Shown here one piece after another: positions 34,909 through 43,428 of a DNA stretch of 64,000 nt (position 1 is the first letter of the stretch; the number at the start of each line of letters is the position of its first letter). A model generated the notes under the pieces. That model was not told the origin of the DNA and did no database searches. It saw nothing but the letters and a program-made list of their open reading frames with translations. The DNA is from an uncultured Collinsella sp. Its GTDB lineage: Bacteria > Actinomycetota > Coriobacteriia > Coriobacteriales > Coriobacteriaceae. Where the stretch lies: NCBI GenBank assembly GCA_958403385.1, contig CATXXC010000011.1, forward strand, positions 1 through 64,000, in the 5' to 3' direction. Position numbers and translations under genes: made by a program.

Positions 34909-35643
34909 CTACTCGTGAACCGGGAACACGCTGGCGACGGAGTGAGTCTCCTCGTCGGTGCGCGGGTCGATGTACTTGGCAGCGTTCTCCCACTGACCAT
35001 AGTGGCCCATAGCGCCAGCGATGGCCTCCTCGGGGGTCTTGCCGGCCTTGACGGCGTCGGTGAACTTGCCGAGGTTCAGGAACTCGAACGCGATGATCTC
35101 GTTCTTGTCGTTGAGAGCCATGCGGGTGACGTAGCCCTGAGCGAGCTCGAGGTAACGAGCGCCCTTGGCCTTGGTGCCGAACATGGTGCCGACCTGAGAG
35201 CGAAGGCCCTTGCCGAGGTCGTCGAGGGAGGCGCCCACGGGCAGGCCGCCCTCGGAGAACGCGGTCTGGCTGCGGCCGTAAACGATCTGCAGGAAGATCT
35301 CGCGCATAGCAACGTTGATGGCGTCGCAGACGAGGTCGGTGTTGAGGGCCTCGAGGATGGTCTTACCGGGAAGGATCTCGGAAGCCATGGCGGCAGAGTG
35401 GGTCATGCCCGAGCAGCCGATGGTCTCAACGAGGGCCTCCTCGATGATGCCGTCCTTGACGTTCAGCGTGAGCTTGCAGGCGCCCTGCTGAGGTGCGCAC
35501 CAACCCACACCGTGCGTAAGACCGGAGATGTCGGAAATCTCCTTAGCCTGGACCCACTTGCCCTCCTCGGGGATGGGTGCGGGGCCGTGGTATGCACCCT
35601 TGGCAACGGGGCACATGTTCTCCACTTCCTGTGAGTACTGCAT
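34909..35643 (-). CDS. NifU/IscU-like iron-sulfur scaffold partner of GGGtGRT
   Basis: The 244-residue protein has a NifU-N-like fold with cysteines near residue 10 (ENMCPV), in GVGWCAPQQGACK (about 48-60) and in VETIGCSGMTHSAAMASE (about 72-89), arranged like IscU-type ligands but not identical to them. It is longer than IscU (about 130 residues), with a C-terminal extension. It lies first in an operon with the GGGtGRT gene. ATG 35643 is preferred over the longer opening because GAGGAGA precedes it. A role as scaffold or carrier is inferred; the partner and cargo are unknown. It is distinct from the SufU at 37519. Confidence 0.75.
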   Translation of the reverse strand: MQYSQEVENMCPVAKGAYHGPAPIPEEGKWVQAKEISDISGLTHGVGWCAPQQGACKLTLNVKDGIIEEALVETIGCSGMTHSAAMASEILPGKTILEALNTDLVCDAINVAMREIFLQIVYGRSQTAFSEGGLPVGASLDDLGKGLRSQVGTMFGTKAKGARYLELAQGYVTRMALNDKNEIIAFEFLNLGKFTDAVKAGKTPEEAIAGAMGHYGQWENAAKYIDPRTDEETHSVASVFPVHE

Positions 35644-36046
35644 GCCTCTCCTCTCTATCGTGTTGGCGTCCCGTCTGGGGGTCGTGGCTGGCGATTGCCG
35701 GGCGACCCTTCGAAAGGGACATGACATGCAGCCCCTATAATACCGCGAAATGCACGGAATATTCGGCGAACGGCTCAGTTTTCGTAGCGAGAAGTCCGGA
35801 AGTTTTAATTGAAACGGTTTAACTCTATGTTCTGTGGTCGTGAACTTCCGTAGAGGGGGTCCGTCTTGGGCAAGCTATTGGTCAGCTCTTGTAAGCATTG
35901 CGGGGGTTGACCTGTTGCAACGATGCCGTTCGCCGCCTGATTACTGCCTTTGGCCGCGCGAGTGTATTGTTTTGCGTGAATGTTTTGATGGCACGCTTCA
36001 ATCGTGCTGTATTGGATGGCAAGCAGATCCCGGCGAAGGGAGCGCC
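35644..36046. other. Intergenic region upstream of the Fe-S pair and the RAYT
   Basis: This 403-bp gap separates divergent genes. It includes TATAAT at 35736-35741 (TATTAT on the other strand, about 95 bp upstream of the Fe-S pair), but no convincing -35 box was fixed. An 8-bp inverted repeat (35797-35804 with 35843-35850) is visible. An opening to 35834 in the RAYT frame is not supported by a ribosome binding site. No further gene is seen. Confidence 0.4.
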
Positions 36047-36859
36047 ATGCAGCGCGTTTGGAGAACGGTTACCGGCTTTTACCATGTCTGTGCCCGCGGT
36101 ACGGGCAAGCAGCTCATCTTTGAGGGCGATGAGGACCGGTGGGAGTTTTTGGAGCTGATGCGCGAGTGCTGCCGCGAGGAGGGTGTGACGGTTATCGCTT
36201 GGTGCCTTATGGGCAATCACGTGCATTTGGTGCTTGCAGATTACGAGGACAGGATGAGCGCGGCGATGCACCGGCTGCTTTTGACGTACGCGCGGCGGTT
36301 CAATAAACGCACGAGGCGCACAGGCCATCTGTTCCAGAACCGTTTTGACCGGCGCTCGCTCGATACCGACTGGCAGGTGATGGAGGCTATTCGCTCCGTA
36401 CACGCCGATCCGCAGGAGGCGGGCGTTAGCCTAATCGAGCGTTATCCCTGGAGTAGCTTTGCGGAGCATTTGTGCGCTTACGACGGTGACGCGGCTGATG
36501 TCGCGAGGGGATTTTCTGATCCTTCTTGCGTGCTTGAGCTTTTTGGTTCTGCCGAGGGCTTTATTGCCTATTCGCTTTCGACGCCCGACGGCAGCAAGCC
36601 AGCGCTGTGCGATATGAAAGAGACAGAGTGGGAACGCAATGCCTTTGCCGGCAAGTTGGCGAAGAGTCTCGGGGTTCCGCTCAACGGGGTTAAAACTGCA
36701 CCGCCGGCGCAGCGCGATACTGTTATTGTTGGATTGAACAATGCCGGCTTTACGGTGCGCCAGATTGAGCGGTATACCGGGATTGGCAAAAGTACCGTCT
36801 CTCGTATCGTGCGCGCCCGCGCGCGAACGGCGATGCGGGCTGGCGGAAACGTGATGTAA
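36047..36859 (+). CDS. REP-associated tyrosine transposase (RAYT, Y1 HUH family)
   Basis: The 270-residue protein has the HUH metal motif HVH at residues 58-60 in MGNHVHLVL and a catalytic tyrosine candidate Y81, followed by the family signature RTGHLFQNRF (about 91-100). RAYTs are single-copy, domesticated-looking relatives of IS200/IS605 transposases. They cut and join palindromic REP sequences in single-stranded form. A helix-turn-helix-like C-terminus (AGFTVRQIERYTGIGKSTVS near 235-255) is an addition not found in minimal RAYTs. ATG 36047 follows AAGGGAG. No flanking subterminal hairpin pair marks an IS here, but palindromic repeats are scattered through the window. Confidence 0.85.
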   Translation: MQRVWRTVTGFYHVCARGTGKQLIFEGDEDRWEFLELMRECCREEGVTVIAWCLMGNHVHLVLADYEDRMSAAMHRLLLTYARRFNKRTRRTGHLFQNRFDRRSLDTDWQVMEAIRSVHADPQEAGVSLIERYPWSSFAEHLCAYDGDAADVARGFSDPSCVLELFGSAEGFIAYSLSTPDGSKPALCDMKETEWERNAFAGKLAKSLGVPLNGVKTAPPAQRDTVIVGLNNAGFTVRQIERYTGIGKSTVSRIVRARARTAMRAGGNVM

Positions 36860-37518
36860 GGTCGCCTTTTCACCGCAGCTGGGGTCGTCCATACGCCGCA
36901 ACCAGCGTTCAAAAGCTTGGTGAGGTAACTGCACTTCTTAATATGCATAGAACAATCGCCATCTTGCATAAAATAACGGCTCAGTCCGGGTTTGCCCGTG
37001 CCTACCCCCGTCTGCGCCGTGCAAAAAACGGAGTTTTCAGCATCGTGGTGCTGTCGGCACCGACGCAATCTTGCAACATGCGGACCCCGAAGCTATTGAT
37101 CCCTGCCGTTGCGCCCCCGAAGCACGTGTCTGCGTCCCGTCAGACCGCGATGCTTGTTCTAAACACAATATATATGCGCCTGAAGATGTTGATTAACGCT
37201 TTCGATGCGTATACACACAGCTTGGCGTGCTGAATACTCGCAAAAATGCACGCCGCTCCCTATGGGACCCGTCTGCGGCAGGCGCGAAGCGAGTCGGAGC
37301 TTCGCAGAACGGGGCTTGGCGCATTGCTTGGCGGGCCCGGGGCCCTGCCGCAGGCCTTTGGTGCTGTGGAAAACGCCCGTGTTCGCGTCTGGCTGTGTGG
37401 CAAATGTCAGACGGGGCGCCGGACGCGCGGACTTTGTGCCACCGCGCTCATTAGGTAAAAACAGAGCCGCCCGTATCGGGCGGCTCGGCAATTAAAACCC
37501 TTGGATTCGGGGCATAAG
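36860..37518. other. Long gap without a convincing gene
   Basis: In this 659-bp stretch only short open frames occur, on both strands, with no ribosome binding site or recognisable product. The first 60 bases include ACCGCAG and GCCGCAACC, resembling a partial copy of the element at 33703-33767. The right half (about 37240-37450) is GC-rich and could be gene debris. The suf terminator lies at its end. Confidence 0.5.
37467..37493 (-). terminator. Intrinsic terminator after sufU
   Basis: GAGCCGCCCG pairs with CGGGCGGCTC around TAT, followed on the minus strand by TGTTTTTACC. It lies about 26-50 bp after the sufU stop codon. Confidence 0.8.
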
Positions 37519-37953
37519 CTACTGGTTTGTTTGCCCCTCGAGCATGCCGTCGAGGGTGCGCCAGGCGAGCTCGGCGCATTTGACGCGGGCGGGCATGTGC
37601 GAGATGTCCTGGAGCTGGGCGGCTTCGTCCAGGTCTTCCAGGTCGTCCTCGGAGAGCTTCTCGCCGCGGATCATGGCGAGGAAGAGTCCCGCCAAGCGAC
37701 GCGCCTCCTCGACGGTCTCGCCGGTGATGAGGTCGGCCATGATGTCGGCGCTGGCCTGGCTTATGGCGCAGCCGTGCCCGGTAAACGAGGCTTCCTCGAT
37801 TACATCGTTCTCGACACGCAGCTGCAAGGTGAGCTCGTCTCCGCAGCTGGGGTTGATACCGTCGTGCTCGTGCGTGGGAGCATCCATCTCGTACTTATAG
37901 TCGGGGTGCGAGTTGTGCTCCATAAACGTGGTGGAGGTGTACAGATTACCCAT
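37519..37953 (-). CDS. sufU: SufU iron-sulfur scaffold/sulfurtransferase
   Basis: SufU receives persulfide sulfur from SufS, using a zinc site to swap ligands, and passes it to the SufBCD scaffold. The 144 residues carry the three expected cysteines in NPSCGD, GHGCAIS and VKCAELAW with the conserved aspartate. Its start overlaps the end of sufS by 8 bp, with GGAG in front, so it is translationally coupled. It is the last gene of the suf operon. Confidence 0.9.
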   Translation of the reverse strand: MGNLYTSTTFMEHNSHPDYKYEMDAPTHEHDGINPSCGDELTLQLRVENDVIEEASFTGHGCAISQASADIMADLITGETVEEARRLAGLFLAMIRGEKLSEDDLEDLDEAAQLQDISHMPARVKCAELAWRTLDGMLEGQTNQ

Positions 37954-39271
37954 TGAACGTGCTCCAAACGTGATGCAGGCCGGCGACGAACTTGTCGATG
38001 TCGGCCTTGTCGTTGTAGAAGGCCACGCTGGCGCGGCAGCAGGCAAGGTTCTCGACGCCCAGCCAGGTGAGCAGCGGCTGCGCGCAGTGGTGGCCGGCGC
38101 GGATGCAGACGCCGTCCATGTCCATGATGCTCGCGACGTCGTGCGGGTGAATTCCCTTGACGTTAAAGCTCACAACGCCGTGGTGGTTGTCCCAGTAGAT
38201 GGAACCGATGATTTGGACAAAGTCGAGCTGCATGAGCTCGCCCATCAGATAGTGGACGAGTGCCTGCTCGCGGGCCTGGATGCTCTCGTAACCCACGGTG
38301 TTGACCAGGTAGTCGAGTGCCGCACCCGTGGCGAAGATGCCGGCGGCGTCCTGCGTGCCGGCCTCGAATTTCTCGGGAACGGGCGCCCAGACGGCGTCCT
38401 GCTCGGTGACCGAATCGATCATCTCACCGCCGGTAAGCACTGGCGGCATGGCGTTGAGCAGGTCCATCTTGCCCCACAGCACGCCGATGCCCATGGGGCC
38501 CATGGCCTTGTGCGCGCTAAAGGCAAAGAAGTCGGCGCCCAGGTCGGCCACATCGACCGGCATGTGCGGCAGCGACTGCGCACCGTCGACGACCAGGTAG
38601 CCGCCGTACTTGTGCACGAGCTTGCCGAGGTTCTTGACTGGGTTCTCGACGCCCAACACGTTGGAGACCTGTCCCACGGCCAGGATCTTGGTCTTGGGAC
38701 CAACCTTGGCAAGAACCTCCTCGGTGGTGAGCTGGCCGGTCTTGGTGGGGTAGAGGTAGACGAGCTTGGCGCCGGTCTTGCGGCAGACCTGCTGCCACGG
38801 GATTAGGTTGGAGTGGTGCTCCATGATGGTGATGACGACCTCGTCACCGGGCTCGAGCACCGTGGGTGCAAAGCTCTTGGCGACCAGGTTGAGCGACTCG
38901 CTCGTGTTGCGAGTGAAGACGACCTCGTTGGCCTGGGGAGCGCCGATGAGGTCGGCGATCTGCTGGCGGACCTTCGCGATGGCCTCAGTGGCCTCGACGG
39001 ACAGCGAGTACAGGCCACGCAGGGGGTTGGCGTTCATGCGCTGATAGAAGTCGCGCTCGGCGTCGAGCACGCAGGCAGGGCGCTGCGCGGTGGCGGCACT
39101 ATCGAGGAAGGCGATCTCGGGGTGCTGCTGGAACAGCGGGAACTGTGCCTTGTAGGGATTGGTCTCGATGTCGACGGTAGGCCAGCCGCGCGAGGCCTCG
39201 TCGCTGGCGTCGAGCTCCATAGGCTCCGGTGCGGTACAGGTATCGCATTTAACGTGCTCGGTGTCGATCAT
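37946..39271 (-). CDS. sufS: Cysteine desulfurase SufS
   Basis: This PLP enzyme removes sulfur from cysteine to start Fe-S cluster assembly. The 441 residues include the PLP lysine in FSAHKAMGPMG near residue 255 and the catalytic cysteine in RAGHHCAQPL near residue 393. An N-terminal extension of about 30 residues includes a CxxC (CDTC at residues 9-12), unusual for SufS and possibly metal-binding. The start overlaps the stop codon of sufD (ATGA). It works with SufU, which lies directly downstream. Confidence 0.93.
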   Translation of the reverse strand: MIDTEHVKCDTCTAPEPMELDASDEASRGWPTVDIETNPYKAQFPLFQQHPEIAFLDSAATAQRPACVLDAERDFYQRMNANPLRGLYSLSVEATEAIAKVRQQIADLIGAPQANEVVFTRNTSESLNLVAKSFAPTVLEPGDEVVITIMEHHSNLIPWQQVCRKTGAKLVYLYPTKTGQLTTEEVLAKVGPKTKILAVGQVSNVLGVENPVKNLGKLVHKYGGYLVVDGAQSLPHMPVDVADLGADFFAFSAHKAMGPMGIGVLWGKMDLLNAMPPVLTGGEMIDSVTEQDAVWAPVPEKFEAGTQDAAGIFATGAALDYLVNTVGYESIQAREQALVHYLMGELMQLDFVQIIGSIYWDNHHGVVSFNVKGIHPHDVASIMDMDGVCIRAGHHCAQPLLTWLGVENLACCRASVAFYNDKADIDKFVAGLHHVWSTFNG

Positions 39272-40539
39272 GCGAGCTCCTCTTCAAAGTTGTCGATCAG
39301 GTTGTTGCCCAGGCGGACGACGGCGGCGCGGGTGCGCTCGTCGGTGGCGGAAAGCGCGGCGTCCTCCAGCTTGGCGCGGATGAACAGGTCCTCGGCGGCA
39401 TTTTGGTCAAGGCCGCGGCAGGCGAGGTAGAACAGCTGCTCGTCGCGGACGTGACCGATGGTGGCGCCGTGGTTGCCGGCGACGTCGTCCTCGTCGCAGA
39501 GGATGACGGGGACGGTTTTGTTGTCGACGCCCTTGTTGGCGAGCAGCACGGTCTCGCGCTCGGTGCCGGTTGCGCCCTTGCAGCCGTGCACGAGGTCGAT
39601 GGTGCCGCGGTAGACCTTCTTGGACGTGCCAGTCAGCACGCCGTTGGCGTCGATCTCGCACTCGGTCTTACGACCGCGGTGGCGCAGCTCGTAGTTAAAG
39701 TCGTGCACCTGTTCGCGGGCGCCCAGGTAATCGGTATCGATGGTCACCTTGGCGGTGTCGCCCAGCAGGTCGCCGGCGAGGCCGGTGGCGCTGGCACCGG
39801 CACCCAGGACGGTGTGCTGCACGTTGACGCGCGCGCCCTCGTCTAGGAATAGACCGGTGTCATCGAGTGCGATCCAGCTGTCATCGAGCGTCTGCGTGCA
39901 GGTTACGTTGGCGGTGGCGTACTCGTAAGCGCACACGCGTAGCACAGAGCCCACGACGCCCTGGCCGTTGACGGGGGAGTCCAGGGCTATGCGCAGATCG
40001 AGTGTTGCCTGCGGACGGGCGACGACGTCGATGGCGGCGATGGCCGCGGCTGCATCGACACCGCTCACGCGCACGGTAACCGTGGCGTGCTTGTATGCGG
40101 GCACATCGATGACGATGCGCTTGGTAGCGTGCTCGGCCAAGTAGGCGTAGGCAGCCTCACCCATGCCGGTTTCGAAGGCCTCAGCAGGGGAGAGCTCTTC
40201 CTCGAGCTTAATGGCGCCGGCCTGGTAGACGGAGGTTGCGGGCACGTCGAGCTCGGTCTCGGGCGTGATGCGGGCGCGGTCGGCGGCATCACCGGGGGCG
40301 GAGGCACGACGCTCGGGGAAGCGCTCGGCCATGGCGTCCATGGCGGCGTCGAACGCGTCTGCCACGCCGGTAAACTGCTCGTCCAAGCCCTCGACCTCAA
40401 TGGTCTCGGTGGGAGCGGCGGCAAGCTCGTTAGAGAGCTCGAGCTTGGTCTGATTCATCTTCAGCCAGCCCCAAGTGGCAGCCGGCATCGCGTTGACCTG
40501 CTCGAGCGTGGTAGCAGCGGTGTTGGTTTCCTGTTTCAT
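39268..40539 (-). CDS. sufD: SufD, Fe-S assembly scaffold subunit
   Basis: SufD pairs with SufB and the ATPase SufC2 to build clusters. The 423-residue protein is a right-handed beta-helix type by sequence pattern. The C-terminal histidine-containing segment DEDDVAGNHGATIGHV near residue 350 is the conserved family block, and DEQLFYLACRGL follows it. N-terminal residues 1-150 are divergent and Ala-rich, as is common. It overlaps sufB and sufS by a few bases. Confidence 0.9.
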   Translation of the reverse strand: MKQETNTAATTLEQVNAMPAATWGWLKMNQTKLELSNELAAAPTETIEVEGLDEQFTGVADAFDAAMDAMAERFPERRASAPGDAADRARITPETELDVPATSVYQAGAIKLEEELSPAEAFETGMGEAAYAYLAEHATKRIVIDVPAYKHATVTVRVSGVDAAAAIAAIDVVARPQATLDLRIALDSPVNGQGVVGSVLRVCAYEYATANVTCTQTLDDSWIALDDTGLFLDEGARVNVQHTVLGAGASATGLAGDLLGDTAKVTIDTDYLGAREQVHDFNYELRHRGRKTECEIDANGVLTGTSKKVYRGTIDLVHGCKGATGTERETVLLANKGVDNKTVPVILCDEDDVAGNHGATIGHVRDEQLFYLACRGLDQNAAEDLFIRAKLEDAALSATDERTRAAVVRLGNNLIDNFEEELA

Positions 40540-41951
40540 TATCCGATCGCTCCTTCCATCTCGAGCTTGATCAGGTTGTTCATCTCGACGGCGTACTCCA
40601 GCGGCAGCTCCTTGGAGACCGGGTTGGCAAAGCCGTTGACGATCATGGTACGGGCTTCTTCCTCCGAGATACCGCGGCTCATCAGGTAGAACACCTTATC
40701 GTCGCCGATGCGGCCGATGGTGGCCTCGTGGCCGATGTCGACGTTCTTGGCGCGGATGTCCATGGCCGGAATAGTGTCGGAGCGGCTTTGGTCGTCGAGC
40801 ATCAGCGACTGACAGCTCACGGTTGCCTTGGAGCCCTCGGCCTTGGGCGTGGCAACGATAGAGCTGCGGAAGGTCTGGATACCGCCGCTCTTAGAGATGC
40901 CCTTGGTCTCGACGGTTGCCGAGGTATCGGGTGCGTTGAGTACGACCTTGCAGCCGGTATCGAGGTTCTGACCGGCGCCGGCAAAGGTGATGCCGGTAAA
41001 GCTCGACCGGGCGCGGCGGCCGTTGAGCACGCTCATGGGGTAGAGGTAGCCCACGTGGCTGCCGAAGGAGCCACTGATCCACTCGATGTCGCCGTCCTCG
41101 TCCACGCGCGCACGCTTGGTGTTGAGGTTGTACATGTTCTTGGACCAGTTCTCGATGGTCGAGTAGCGCAGGTGTGCGCGTTTGCCCACAAAAAGCTCCA
41201 CAGCGCCGGCGTGGAGGTTGGCCACGTTGTACTTGGGCGCGGAGCAACCCTCGATAAAGTGCAGGTCGGCATCGTCCTCGACGATGATGAGCGTGTGCTC
41301 AAACTGACCGGCGCCCTTGGCGTTGAGGCGGAAGTAGCTCTGCAGCGGGAAATCGAGCTTGGTGCCCTTGGGCACGTAGACAAACGAGCCGCCGGACCAT
41401 ACGGCGCCGTGCAGGGCCGCAAACTTGTGGTCGGTGGGCGGGATGAGTGTCATAAACTTCTCGTGGATGAGCGGTTCCCACTGCGGATCGTGCAGGGCTT
41501 CCTCAATACCGGAGTAGACGATGCCCATCTTGGACGCGGTGTCCTGCATGTTGTGGTAGACGAGCTCGGAGTCGTACTGCGCGCCGACACCCGCCAGGTA
41601 GCTACGCTCGGCCTCGGGGATGCCTAGGCGCTCAAAGGTGTTCTTGATGTCGTCGGGCACCGACTGCCAGTCGTGCTTTTGGTCGGTGTTGGGCTTGACG
41701 TAGGTGACGATGTTGTCCATGTCCAGGCCCTCGATGGAGGGGCCCCACGTCGGATCCGGGAAGCGGTTGAAGATTTCGAGGGACTTTAAGCGCAGGTCGA
41801 GCATCCACTGCGGCTCGTCCTTTTTGGCGCTGATCTCGCGCACGATGTCGGGCGTGATGCCGGCGTCGAGGCGCTCGAATCCCTCCTCGCCATAGGTGAA
41901 GTCGTAGAGGCTGCGGTCGATGTCCGCGACCTCGGTGCGGTTCTTGGTCAT
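40539..41951 (-). CDS. sufB: SufB, Fe-S assembly scaffold subunit
   Basis: SufB carries the nascent cluster in the SufBC2D complex. The 470-residue length is the family norm. Conserved blocks include FPLQSYFRLN near residue 203, EGCSAPKYNVANLHAGAVEL near residue 234 and GHEATIGRIGDDKVFYLMSRG near the C-terminus. AAAGGGGC precedes the ATG. It lies 12 bp behind sufC in the operon. Confidence 0.95.
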   Translation of the reverse strand: MTKNRTEVADIDRSLYDFTYGEEGFERLDAGITPDIVREISAKKDEPQWMLDLRLKSLEIFNRFPDPTWGPSIEGLDMDNIVTYVKPNTDQKHDWQSVPDDIKNTFERLGIPEAERSYLAGVGAQYDSELVYHNMQDTASKMGIVYSGIEEALHDPQWEPLIHEKFMTLIPPTDHKFAALHGAVWSGGSFVYVPKGTKLDFPLQSYFRLNAKGAGQFEHTLIIVEDDADLHFIEGCSAPKYNVANLHAGAVELFVGKRAHLRYSTIENWSKNMYNLNTKRARVDEDGDIEWISGSFGSHVGYLYPMSVLNGRRARSSFTGITFAGAGQNLDTGCKVVLNAPDTSATVETKGISKSGGIQTFRSSIVATPKAEGSKATVSCQSLMLDDQSRSDTIPAMDIRAKNVDIGHEATIGRIGDDKVFYLMSRGISEEEARTMIVNGFANPVSKELPLEYAVEMNNLIKLEMEGAIG

Positions 41952-41963
41952 TGCGTCGCCCCT

Positions 41964-42764
41964 TTACGCCTGCTGCTCGGCAGCGGCGGCCTCGGCCTGG
42001 GCGCGCTGCTCGGCGGCCTCGCGCTCGAAGGTCTCAAAACCGTTCTTGTCGATCCAGGGGATGAGCGAGGCGTCGTCCTCGCGCACGATGTGGCCCTTGA
42101 CCATAACGTGGACGCGGTCGACATCCAGGTGCTCCAAGATGCGCGTGTTGTGTGTGATGATGAGCATGGAGCCGTCGCAGCTCTTGCGGTAGGCGTCCAT
42201 GCCGTGGCTGACGGTGGACAGGGCGTCGACGTCTAGGCCCGAGTCGGTCTCGTCGAGGATGGCGAGCTTGGGCTGCAGCAACAGGAGCTGGAGCATCTCG
42301 ACCTTCTTCTTCTCGCCGCCCGAGAAGCCCACGCCCAGCTCGCGGTTGAGGTACGCGGTATCCATGTTGAGCTCTGCCGCGAGCTCCTTGACGCGACGGC
42401 GGAACTCCTTGCCCTTCATCTCCAGGCCGGGGCGGCCGGCGATGCTGGCGCGCAAAAAGCTCGACAGCGGCACGCCCGGAATCTCGACCGGGGCCTGGAA
42501 GCTCAGGAACAGGCCGGCGCGCGAGCGCTTGTCGGTGGTGAGTTCAGTGATGTCCTGGCCGTCAAAGACGATGCGGCCGTCGTTGACCGTGTAAACGGGG
42601 TCGCCCATGACCAGGTGGCCGAGGGTGGACTTGCCGGCACCGTTGGGTCCCATCAGAACGTGGGTCTCGCCGGCGGCGACGTTGAGGTTGACGTTGTGGA
42701 GGATGGTCTTCTCGTCCACGGAGGCGGTCAGACCTTCGATGGAAAGCAGCGGATTTGCGCTCAT
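41964..42764 (-). CDS. sufC: SufC, ABC-type ATPase of the SUF system
   Basis: SufC powers conformational change in SufBC2D. The 266 residues include Walker A GPNGAGKST (about 40-48), the ABC signature FSGGEKKK near residue 148 and Walker B LAILDETDSGLD near residue 165. The C-terminus is a charged Ala/Glu/Gln tail of about 25 residues. ATG 42764 follows GAGAGGGA; ten extra upstream codons lack support. It is the first gene of the operon sufC-sufB-sufD-sufS-sufU. Confidence 0.95.
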   Translation of the reverse strand: MSANPLLSIEGLTASVDEKTILHNVNLNVAAGETHVLMGPNGAGKSTLGHLVMGDPVYTVNDGRIVFDGQDITELTTDKRSRAGLFLSFQAPVEIPGVPLSSFLRASIAGRPGLEMKGKEFRRRVKELAAELNMDTAYLNRELGVGFSGGEKKKVEMLQLLLLQPKLAILDETDSGLDVDALSTVSHGMDAYRKSCDGSMLIITHNTRILEHLDVDRVHVMVKGHIVREDDASLIPWIDKNGFETFEREAAEQRAQAEAAAAEQQA

Positions 42765-42828
42765 GCTGTCCCTCTCTGTATATGGTGTACTCATAGGTGT
42801 ACTAAACCCTAGGAATCTTCTCGGAATA

Positions 42829-42856
42829 AAGTTACTATGGGTTCGGCGTTAGTCAA
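42829..42856 (-). promoter_or_regulatory. Promoter of the suf operon
   Basis: On the minus strand, TTGACT (42851-42856) and TAACTT (42829-42834) are 16 bases apart, about 65 bp upstream of sufC. The palindromes at 42894-42968 lie just upstream. Confidence 0.5.
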
Positions 42857-42893
42857 GGGAAAACCCGACTAATCCACTCGACTTTTCAAATTC

Positions 42894-42968
42894 TGGGACA
42901 AAATAACCTGTTGTGTTTGTCCCACTTACTTTAAATTTGGGACAAACAAACCTGGTTATGTTGTCCCA
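42894..42968. promoter_or_regulatory. Two matching 31-bp palindromic operators between suf and rrf2
   Basis: Site A (42894-42924) has arms TGGGACAAA and TTTGTCCCA. Site B (42938-42968) has arms TGGGACAA and TTGTCCCA. Both span 31 bp with the same inner ACAAA-AACCT character, and their centres are 44 bp (about four helical turns) apart. They lie between the divergent suf and rrf2 genes, so they are likely binding sites for the Rrf2 protein encoded next to them. Confidence 0.7.
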
Positions 42969-42988
42969 GATGCGATGGGAGGGTAGGT

Positions 42989-43420
42989 ATGCTCATTTCT
43001 TCCAAGGGCCGCTATGCCCTCCGACTGATGATCTATATCGCGGCGCTGGGCGACGCCGAGGGCAAGATTGCCTTGCGCGAGGTTGCCGACCGCGAGCGCA
43101 TTTCGCAGAAGTATCTGGAGCAGCTGGTGCGTCCGCTTATGAAGGCGGACCTGCTTAAGAGCGTGCGTGGCAAGGGCGGCGGCTACATGATGGCCAAGGA
43201 CCCGGCCGAGGTGCGTGCCGGCGACATCTTGCGTGCCGTTGAGGGCAGCACGGCTCCGGTGGCGTGCGATGGCATCGACAACAGCTGCGCCCGCAGTGAC
43301 TTGTGTTCCACCGTCAAGTTCTGGCGTGGTCTGGATGACGTGATCGAAAAGTACGTCGACGGCGTGACGTTGGCCGACCTGGCCGCCGTCCCCGAGATCA
43401 ACTTTGACATTAAGCTGTAG
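42989..43420 (+). CDS. Rrf2-family regulator, probable Fe-S-sensing repressor of suf
   Basis: The 143-residue protein has the Rrf2 winged helix at the N-terminus (SSKGRYALRLMIYIAAL, with recognition helix in RERISQKYLEQLVRPL) and three cysteines in CDGIDNSCARSDLC (residues about 91-104), spaced nearly as in IscR, which holds a 2Fe-2S cluster. It probably senses Fe-S status and represses suf and itself. It is divergent from suf, with twin palindromes between. GGGAGGGTAGGT precedes the ATG. The nucleotidyltransferase gene follows after 8 bp, perhaps on the same transcript. Confidence 0.85.
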   Translation: MLISSKGRYALRLMIYIAALGDAEGKIALREVADRERISQKYLEQLVRPLMKADLLKSVRGKGGGYMMAKDPAEVRAGDILRAVEGSTAPVACDGIDNSCARSDLCSTVKFWRGLDDVIEKYVDGVTLADLAAVPEINFDIKL

Positions 43421-43428
43421 GGCTGCAA

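Noticed and set aside
35834..36046. A 71-codon N-terminal extension of the RAYT
   Set aside because: It lacks a ribosome binding site and has an implausible composition; the start at 36047 has AAGGGAG and begins the Y1 domain.
37246..37458. Short overlapping open frames on both strands in the gap before suf
   Set aside because: No ribosome binding sites or similarity; the frames follow from high GC.
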